32,114 nt of DNA from Flavobacterium psychrophilum (GTDB lineage Bacteria > Bacteroidota > Bacteroidia > Flavobacteriales > Flavobacteriaceae), in contig CALPPS020000019.1 of NCBI GenBank assembly GCA_943325515.2, positions 1-32,114 of the forward strand, given 5' to 3'. The position numbers were made by a program, and so were the translations under genes. Below the pieces are notes generated by a model. That model was not told where the DNA came from, ran no database searches, and was given only the letters and a program-made list of their open reading frames with translations. Position 1 is the first letter of the stretch. Each line of letters starts with the position of its first letter. This document shows positions 26,959 through 32,114 of this stretch, one piece after another.

Positions 26959-27528
26959 ATGAAAAATTTAAAAACAATCGCAATTGCATTATTAGTAGCT
27001 TTCGGCACAAACGCTGTTACTGCACAAAACAAAAAAATCAACCTTGAAAAAAGTAACATCAACTGGGTTGGAGAAAAAGTAACCGGAAAACATTCAGGTA
27101 CTATTAATTTCAAAGATGGTGTTTTAGTATTCCAAAAAAACAAACTTGCTGGTGGAATTTTCACAGTTAATATGGCTTCTATCACCGTTACCGATTTAGA
27201 ACCAGGAAAAGGAAAAGAAAATTTAGAAGGTCACTTGAAAGCAGATGATTTTTTTGGAACTGAAAAATTTGACACTGCAAAAATTGAATTTAAAACTATT
27301 ACAACAAAATCAAAAGAATTATACACTGTTACTGCTGATTTAACTATTAAAGGAATTACTAAACCAGTAACCTTTGATATGGCTGTAAATGGAAACAAAG
27401 CTTTAACAACTTTCAAAGTTGACAGAACAAAATATGACATTAAATATGGTTCAAAAAGTTTCTTTGAAAGCATTGGGGATAAGGCCATTTATGACGAATT
27501 CGAATTAGCTATTGCCCTTCAGTTTTAA
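26959..27528 (+). CDS. YceI family periplasmic lipid-binding protein
   Basis: A 189-residue exported protein with a signal peptide ending near residue 22-23 (AVTAQ). The mature part is a YceI lipocalin-like beta-barrel: INWVGEKVTGKHSGTINFKDG, GHLKADDFFGTEKFDTAKIEFK, LTIKGITKPVTFDM and the closing VDRTKYDIKYGS. YceI proteins bind isoprenoid lipids or quinone-like amphiphiles. It is 24 nt downstream of the nitroreductase gene and followed by a strong terminator at 27558, so it closes the marR operon. A role in handling quinone-type compounds with the nitroreductase is inference. Confidence 0.94.
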   Translation: MKNLKTIAIALLVAFGTNAVTAQNKKINLEKSNINWVGEKVTGKHSGTINFKDGVLVFQKNKLAGGIFTVNMASITVTDLEPGKGKENLEGHLKADDFFGTEKFDTAKIEFKTITTKSKELYTVTADLTIKGITKPVTFDMAVNGNKALTTFKVDRTKYDIKYGSKSFFESIGDKAIYDEFELAIALQF

Positions 27529-27557
27529 TAAATACAGAACAATTGTTATGAAAAATT

Positions 27558-27588
27558 AACCTCGAAAAAAAATTCGAGGTTTTTTTAT
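27558..27588 (+). terminator. Rho-independent terminator after yceI
   Basis: AACCTCGAA (27558-27566) pairs perfectly with TTCGAGGTT (27573-27581) around a six-A loop, followed by a T-rich tract. It separates the marR operon from the trp promoter that begins only a few bases later. Confidence 0.92.
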
Positions 27589-27595
27589 TTTTTTG

Positions 27596-27626
27596 TTTGA
27601 AAATAAAAAAGACTTGACTATATTTG
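27596..27626 (+). promoter_or_regulatory. trp operon promoter
   Basis: TTTG at 27596-27599 is followed after 19 nt by TATATTTG at 27619-27626, an excellent match to the Bacteroidetes consensus. The predicted transcript start near 27632 lies about 12 nt before the trp leader peptide ATG. Confidence 0.75.
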
Positions 27627-27643
27627 TTAAAATTAAAAACAAA

Positions 27644-27700
27644 ATGAAGAATACTTTAAATAATACTTGGTGGTGGAACAATTTACGTCAAACGTCGTGA
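27644..27700 (+). CDS. trpL: Tryptophan operon leader peptide
   Basis: An 18-codon ORF encoding MKNTLNNTWWWNNLRQTS. Three consecutive TGG codons lie at 27668-27676 and the TGA stop at 27698-27700. The gene is too short to be called by usual ORF size limits. It sits between a consensus promoter and a strong terminator hairpin just before trpE. Ribosome stalling at the Trp codons when charged tRNA-Trp is scarce would leave the sequence around the stop codon free to pair downstream and prevent termination. The peptide itself probably has no function once made. Confidence 0.9.
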   Translation: MKNTLNNTWWWNNLRQTS

Positions 27701-27760
27701 ACTGAGTTGCTATAAGTATATTTTAAATCTAAATATCAAAAAAGGCTTGTCATTCACGAC
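27694..27760 (+). promoter_or_regulatory. Candidate antiterminator pairing of the trp attenuator
   Basis: GTCGTGAA (27694-27701), which overlaps the leader stop codon, is exactly complementary to TTCACGAC (27753-27760), the terminator loop plus the first three bases of its 3' arm. The two structures are mutually hindering. A ribosome at the stop codon would mask the upstream strand and let the terminator form; one stalled at the Trp codons would leave it free. A small ACGT-CAA-ACGT hairpin at 27685-27695 competes with the upstream strand. Confidence 0.6.
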
Positions 27761-27773
27761 AAGCCTTTTTTTT
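27738..27773 (+). terminator. trp attenuator terminator
   Basis: AAAAAAGGCTTGTC (27738-27751) pairs perfectly with GACAAGCCTTTTTT (27758-27771) around the loop ATTCAC, with the T-run continuing to 27773. It lies downstream of the leader peptide and only 12-18 nt before the trpE start, so it controls entry into the structural genes. Confidence 0.92.
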
Positions 27774-27791
27774 ATACAAAAATTAATGCAA

Positions 27792-29186
27792 ATGAAAACA
27801 TACATCTTAAAAACCCATTTCAAACAAATACTAGCAGATACCATTACGCCTGTTAGTGTTTATTTGAAAATTAGAGATAAATTTCCCAATAGTGTTTTGC
27901 TTGAAAGTAGTGACTACCACACAGCTGACAATAGTTTTTCCTATATATGTTGCAATCCTATTGCTTCCATCAAAATTGAAAATAATACTATTACAAAAAC
28001 CTTTCCTGATGGTACTTCGGAAGAAGTTATTATTTCAATAGAATCAAACATTCCAACAATTATTCAAGATTTTGCCTTTCAATTCAAACCAGAAAAGAAT
28101 GATTTTAAGTTCATCAATAATGGTTTATTTGGCTATATGAGTTATGATGCTGTGCAGTATTTTGAAAAAATCACTATTGCCAAAAAAGAAAATGACTTAG
28201 CCATTCCCGAATTATTTTATGCCGTTTATCAAAATATTATTGCTATCAATCATTTCAAAAACGAAGCGTATATTTTTTGTCACAGTATTGAAGAAGCTAA
28301 TAATATCAAAGAAATTGAGCAATTACTTCAAACCAAAACTTTTGCGAGTTATACTTTTTCCAAAGAAGGAATCGCTATTTCCAATTTAACAAATGACGAG
28401 TTTAAAAACAATGTTTCATTGGCCAAAAAACATTGTCATCGTGGTGATGTATTTCAATTGGTTTTATCTAGACGATTTTCTCAAGGGTTTAAAGGTGATG
28501 AATTCAATGTTTATAGAGCTTTAAGAAGTATAAACCCTTCACCCTATTTGTTCTTTTTTGATTATGGTAATTTCAAAATCTTTGGTTCTTCACCCGAGGC
28601 ACAATTAGTAATATCCAATAATCATGCAGAAATTCATCCGATAGCCGGAACATTCAAACGAACAGGAAACGATGAACGAGATGCTATTTTAGCCAAAAAA
28701 CTATCCGAAGATGCCAAAGAAAATAGTGAGCATGTGATGCTAGTCGATTTAGCCCGAAATGACTTAAGCAGAAATTGTTCTGAAGTTAAAGTTGAAAAAT
28801 ACAAAGAAATTCAATTTTTTTCCCATGTCATCCATTTGGTTTCCAAAGTAACTGGAAAACTAAAAGGAAGCTCAATGAATTTAGTAGCCAATACTTTTCC
28901 TGCTGGAACCTTAAGTGGCGCTCCAAAACATAAAGCGATGCAATTAATTGAAAGTATCGAAAATAGAAATCGAACTTTTTATGGTGGCGCCATTGGTTTT
29001 ATGGACTTTGAAGGAAATTTTAATCACGCCATAATTATAAGAACTTTTTTATCCAAAAACCATCAACTACATTACCAAGCTGGTGCAGGAATTGTTGAAA
29101 GTTCAAATGAAGAAAACGAAATGCAAGAAGTTTACAATAAATTAGGTGCTTTAAATAAAGCTTTAGAACTAGCAGAAACCCTTTAA
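27792..29186 (+). CDS. trpE: Anthranilate synthase component I
   Basis: A 464-residue protein from ATG 27792 (ATG 27786 adds two residues; earlier in-frame starts lie inside the terminator hairpin and are excluded). The N-terminal LLES (residues 36-39) is the tryptophan feedback-inhibition motif. The chorismate-binding domain has FQLVLSRRFSQGF, HPIAGTFKRTGNDERDA, VDLARNDLSRN and GTLSGAPKHKAMQLIE, in the family order. It converts chorismate to anthranilate using ammonia from TrpG. It is the first structural gene after the attenuator, so it is regulated both by transcription attenuation and probably by Trp inhibition. trpG follows after 10 nt. Confidence 0.96.
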   Translation: MKTYILKTHFKQILADTITPVSVYLKIRDKFPNSVLLESSDYHTADNSFSYICCNPIASIKIENNTITKTFPDGTSEEVIISIESNIPTIIQDFAFQFKPEKNDFKFINNGLFGYMSYDAVQYFEKITIAKKENDLAIPELFYAVYQNIIAINHFKNEAYIFCHSIEEANNIKEIEQLLQTKTFASYTFSKEGIAISNLTNDEFKNNVSLAKKHCHRGDVFQLVLSRRFSQGFKGDEFNVYRALRSINPSPYLFFFDYGNFKIFGSSPEAQLVISNNHAEIHPIAGTFKRTGNDERDAILAKKLSEDAKENSEHVMLVDLARNDLSRNCSEVKVEKYKEIQFFSHVIHLVSKVTGKLKGSSMNLVANTFPAGTLSGAPKHKAMQLIESIENRNRTFYGGAIGFMDFEGNFNHAIIIRTFLSKNHQLHYQAGAGIVESSNEENEMQEVYNKLGALNKALELAETL

Positions 29187-29196
29187 AAAACAAACT

Positions 29197-29766
29197 ATGA
29201 AAAAGATAGCAGTTATTGACAATTACGACAGTTTTACATACAACTTAGTTCACTATTTAGAAGATTTAAACACAGTGGTTTCTGTTTATAGAAATGATGA
29301 ATTTGAGTTAGAAGAATTAGAAAAATTTGATAAAATTCTACTTTCACCTGGACCAGGAATTCCTGAAGAAGCAGGTTTATTGAAGGCAGTGATATCAAAA
29401 TATGCTGAAAGCAAAAGTATTTTAGGCGTTTGTTTAGGACAACAAGCCATTGGAGAAGTATTTGGAGGTACGTTAATCAATTTAGATAAAGTTTTTCATG
29501 GTGTTGCAACCAAAGTAACAAAATCAGTTACAGACGAAGCTTTATTTGATAAGCTACCTAACGAGTTTGAAGTAGGACGTTATCATTCTTGGGTTGTTGC
29601 AAATAAAGGTTTTCCTGATGTATTAGAAATTACTTCGGTAGACGAAAGCGGACAAATCATGTCATTGCGACACAAAACACTTGATATTAGAGGTGTTCAA
29701 TTTCATCCTGAAAGCGTGTTAACTCCATTTGGAAAACAAATTTTAGAAAACTGGATAAACTCATGA
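29197..29766 (+). CDS. trpG: Anthranilate synthase component II (glutamine amidotransferase)
   Basis: A 189-residue class I glutamine amidotransferase, standard length. The nucleophile Cys79 is in GVCLGQQAIGE, and His170/Glu172 in VQFHPES complete the triad. The N-terminal IDNYDSFTYNLVHYL and SPGPGIPEEAG are typical of TrpG/PabA. It releases ammonia from glutamine for TrpE. In bacteria lacking a separate pabA the same subunit can also serve PabB, which cannot be judged here. Its TGA overlaps the trpD ATG (ATGA), indicating translational coupling. Confidence 0.95.
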   Translation: MKKIAVIDNYDSFTYNLVHYLEDLNTVVSVYRNDEFELEELEKFDKILLSPGPGIPEEAGLLKAVISKYAESKSILGVCLGQQAIGEVFGGTLINLDKVFHGVATKVTKSVTDEALFDKLPNEFEVGRYHSWVVANKGFPDVLEITSVDESGQIMSLRHKTLDIRGVQFHPESVLTPFGKQILENWINS

Positions 29767-30758
29767 AAACAATTTTAAACAGATTAATAAATCACGAAAC
29801 GCTATCTAAACCTGAAGCCAAAGAAGTTTTGGTGAACATTTCTTCAGGGCAATATAACCCAAGTCAAATAGCTTCTTTTTTAACGGTTTACATGATGCGA
29901 AATATAACCATTGAAGAGCTTTCGGGTTTTAGAGAAGCTTTATTGGAACTTTGCATTCCAATAGATTTTTCAGCTTACAATACCATTGATTTATGTGGTA
30001 CTGGTGGTGACGGAAAAGATACTTTCAATATTTCCACTTTAGCGTCTTTTGTGACCGCTGGTGCTGGAATTAAAGTCGCAAAGCATGGGAATTATGGCGT
30101 TTCTTCCATTTCGGGTTCTAGCAATGTGATGGAAAGTTTAGGCGTCAAATTCAGTAATGATAATAGTTTCTTGACCAAATGCATTGAAGAAACAAATATT
30201 GCTATACTTCACGCTCCTTTATTTCATCCAGCTATGAAAAATGTGGGACCTATTCGAAAAGAATTGGGAGTTAAAACCTTCTTCAATATGTTGGGCCCAA
30301 TGGTCAATCCATCGTTTCCAAAAAATCAATTGGTTGGTGTTTTTAGTCTTGAATTAGCTCGAATGTATGCCTATTTGTACCAAAACACCAATGTGAATTA
30401 TTCCATCTTACATACTTTGGATGGTTATGACGAAATTTCACTAACAGCAGATGCAAAAATGATTAGCCGAAATACAGAAAGTATTATTTCCTCGAGTGAC
30501 TTTCAACTTTCAAAATTGCAATTCAAAGACATCAAAGGAGGAGAAACTATTGAACAATCGGCATCAATTTTCATGAATATCATCTCTGGAAATGGAACCG
30601 AAGCACAACAAAATGTGGTTTGTGCCAATGCCGCTTTAGCCATTGTAACGATTGAAAAATGTACTGTTTTAGATGCTTTTGCGAAAGCCAAAGAAAGTTT
30701 ACAATCAGGAAAAGCTCTTGAAAAATTAAAAAAATTACAACAAATCAGCCAAGCCTAA
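29763..30758 (+). CDS. trpD: Anthranilate phosphoribosyltransferase
   Basis: A 331-residue protein of normal length. An N-terminal helical domain (about 1-65) precedes the PRPP-binding loop CGTGGDGKDTFNIST (about 77-91). KHGNYGVSSISGSSNVMESLG follows, with the metal-binding DEISLT segment near 221-226. It joins anthranilate to phosphoribosyl pyrophosphate. It overlaps trpG by four bases and trpC by one base (TAATG), so the trp proteins are translationally coupled. Confidence 0.96.
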   Translation: MKTILNRLINHETLSKPEAKEVLVNISSGQYNPSQIASFLTVYMMRNITIEELSGFREALLELCIPIDFSAYNTIDLCGTGGDGKDTFNISTLASFVTAGAGIKVAKHGNYGVSSISGSSNVMESLGVKFSNDNSFLTKCIEETNIAILHAPLFHPAMKNVGPIRKELGVKTFFNMLGPMVNPSFPKNQLVGVFSLELARMYAYLYQNTNVNYSILHTLDGYDEISLTADAKMISRNTESIISSSDFQLSKLQFKDIKGGETIEQSASIFMNIISGNGTEAQQNVVCANAALAIVTIEKCTVLDAFAKAKESLQSGKALEKLKKLQQISQA

Positions 30759-31543
30759 TGACAATTTTAGATCAAATAATTGCTAGTAAAAGAAAAGAAG
30801 TGGCGCTAAAAAAAACTGTAGTTTCCATTCAACAACTGGAAAATTCAGATTTATTTAATTCCAAAACTAATTCTTTGAGTAAATCAATAATGAATTCACC
30901 ATTCGGAATTATTGCGGAACACAAACGCCTTTCCCCCTCAAAAACTATTATAAACCATAGTCTTTCTGTTGAAGAAGTGGTCAAAGGATATGAAAATGCT
31001 GGTGCAAGTAGCATTTCTATTTTAACGGATAACCACTATTTTGGTGGTTCTTTGGATGATTTAATTTTGGCTAGAGCAGCGGTCAAAACACCGTTACTTC
31101 GCAAAGAATTTATTATTGATGACTATCAAATCCTGGAAGCCAAAGCCAATGGCGCTGATGCTATTTTACTGATTGCTGCGGTTTTATCCAAAGAAGAAAT
31201 AAAGCAACTTTCCGAGTTTGCGCAATCCTTAGCTTTAGAAGTTTTATTAGAAGTTCATAATCTTGAAGAATTAGAGAAAAGCATCATGCCAAGCCTTACT
31301 ATTATTGGGGTTAACAATAGAAATTTAAAAACTTTTGAATTGAATTTACAAACCAGTATCGATTTGGTAAAATATATACCTAATGATTTTGTGAAAATAT
31401 CAGAAAGTGGGATAAGCCATACGGATGATATCAAATTATTAAAAAGTCACGGCTTTCAAGGATTTTTAATTGGTGAAAACTTTATGAAAACCAATAATCC
31501 TGGTGAAAGTTTATTAGAATTTATAAATGAATTAAAAAAATAA
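30758..31543 (+). CDS. trpC: Indole-3-glycerol phosphate synthase
   Basis: A 261-residue TIM-barrel enzyme. Catalytic and substrate residues are in IIAEHKRLSPSK (Glu and Lys near 49-51), LLRKEFIIDDYQ (about 110-121; Lys), LLEVHN, GVNNRNLKTFELN and KISESGISH. It closes the pyrrole ring of carboxyphenylaminodeoxyribulose phosphate to give indoleglycerol phosphate. The protein is the monofunctional TrpC form; trpF is a separate gene starting on the last base of the trpC stop codon. Confidence 0.96.
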   Translation: MTILDQIIASKRKEVALKKTVVSIQQLENSDLFNSKTNSLSKSIMNSPFGIIAEHKRLSPSKTIINHSLSVEEVVKGYENAGASSISILTDNHYFGGSLDDLILARAAVKTPLLRKEFIIDDYQILEAKANGADAILLIAAVLSKEEIKQLSEFAQSLALEVLLEVHNLEELEKSIMPSLTIIGVNNRNLKTFELNLQTSIDLVKYIPNDFVKISESGISHTDDIKLLKSHGFQGFLIGENFMKTNNPGESLLEFINELKK

Positions 31544-32114
31544 TGGCAGTAAAAATAAAAATATGCGGTATGAAATATCCTGAAAATATGGAAGAAATTG
31601 CTTTGCTTCAACCAGATTATTTGGGTTTTATTTTCTATGAAAAATCGCCAAGATATTTTGAAAATTCAATTCCAAATAATGACAAATCCATTAAAAAAGT
31701 AGGTGTTTTTGTAAATGCTTCTTATGAAGAAATTAAAGAAAAAGTAAGGCAATATCAACTTGACTTGGTTCAATTGCACGGTGAAGAAACTCCTGAATTG
31801 TGTCATAAAATCGAAACTGAATTAGTTAAAGTTATTAAAGCATTATCATTAGATAATAAATTTAATTTCAATATATTAGAATTATACAAAAACTCATGTT
31901 CCTATTTTTTATTTGACACTAAAGGAAAACAGTATGGCGGCAATGGAGTAACTTTTGATTGGAATATTTTAAAAAACTATTCCTTGGAAAAACCTTATTT
32001 TTTGAGTGGTGGAATTGGCATTGAAAATACTGAGGAATTAAAAGAATTTCTTCAAAAAGAATATGCCGAAAATTGCTATGCTATTGACCTTAATAGCAAA
32101 TTTGAAACCGAGCC
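31543..32114 (+). CDS. trpF: Phosphoribosylanthranilate isomerase (3' end cut by window)
   Basis: The ATG at 31543 overlaps the trpC stop (TAATG). The frame stays open to the window edge, giving 190 complete codons of an expected 200-215. Family motifs: KICGMKYPENM with the catalytic Cys8, VGVFVNAS, LVQLHGEE, FLFDTKG with the catalytic Asp, GGNGVTFDW, FLSGGI and IDLNSKFETE near the C-terminus. It isomerises phosphoribosylanthranilate by an Amadori rearrangement. trpB and trpA are likely to follow, which cannot be seen here. Confidence 0.94.
   Translation, partial: MAVKIKICGMKYPENMEEIALLQPDYLGFIFYEKSPRYFENSIPNNDKSIKKVGVFVNASYEEIKEKVRQYQLDLVQLHGEETPELCHKIETELVKVIKALSLDNKFNFNILELYKNSCSYFLFDTKGKQYGGNGVTFDWNILKNYSLEKPYFLSGGIGIENTEELKEFLQKEYAENCYAIDLNSKFETE

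Noticed and set aside
27747..27791. A longer trpE beginning at 27747
   Set aside because: This would start inside the attenuator terminator hairpin and adds residues with no TrpE similarity; ATG 27792 or 27786 fits the family.

Overview
The window looks like chromosomal core DNA from a Flavobacterium or close relative (Bacteroidota). The evidence is the AT-rich sequence, a Bacteroidetes-type LptD, a MlaD/TamB/LptD envelope gene set, and several promoter-like sites matching the Bacteroidetes -7 box TAnnTTTG, two of them with a TTTG box exactly 19 nt upstream. Shine-Dalgarno sequences are scarce. I see no insertion sequences, prophage, CRISPR array, tRNA or rRNA. Genes are tightly packed, and no stretch over 300 bases lacks a gene.

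Positions 1-8221 (minus strand) form a long co-directional block. In transcription order it is an N-acetylmuramoyl-L-alanine amidase, an MlaD/MCE protein, a membrane Fe-S protein with two 4Fe-4S motifs, a small HAD-like phosphatase, a CCG-domain Fe-S protein, a small conserved protein of unknown function, and a GH3 glycosidase/beta-lactamase-like fusion that runs off the left edge. Peptidoglycan-active enzymes flank a quinone-linked-looking redox module and a lipid-transport subunit. A short palindromic promoter region at 8279-8296 separates this block from lptD and ridA on the plus strand (8297-11426).

Positions 11459-14377 (minus) are pfkA, gapA and a BadF/MurK-like sugar kinase, probably one operon, ending in a bidirectional terminator shared with ridA. 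A giant tamB (14519-19048, minus) is divergent from a plus-strand run of tsaD, rsmE, a DUF4159 protein, a THUMP-like methyltransferase and a small secreted protein (19148-23345). That run meets a minus-strand group of rhodanese, NDH-2 and VanX-like dipeptidase tail to tail, and the two converging genes share the stop tetramer CTAG. Divergent from the rhodanese is a marR, nitroreductase, yceI unit (25835-27528) that ends in a strong terminator.

The right end is a tryptophan operon, trpE-G-D-C-F, with trpF running off the window. It has a promoter, an 18-residue leader peptide with three consecutive Trp codons (27644-27700, not an obvious ORF because of its size), and a perfect 14-bp terminator hairpin just before trpE. 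A sequence overlapping the leader stop codon can pair with the terminator loop and 3' arm. This reads as a ribosome-mediated transcription attenuator with an unusual compact geometry, and it is the most interesting regulatory element here. Other notable points are the palindromic amidase/lptD promoter and the fact that the only three genes here that appear to start with TTG (mlaD, lptD, tamB) all encode envelope lipid or outer-membrane biogenesis components.
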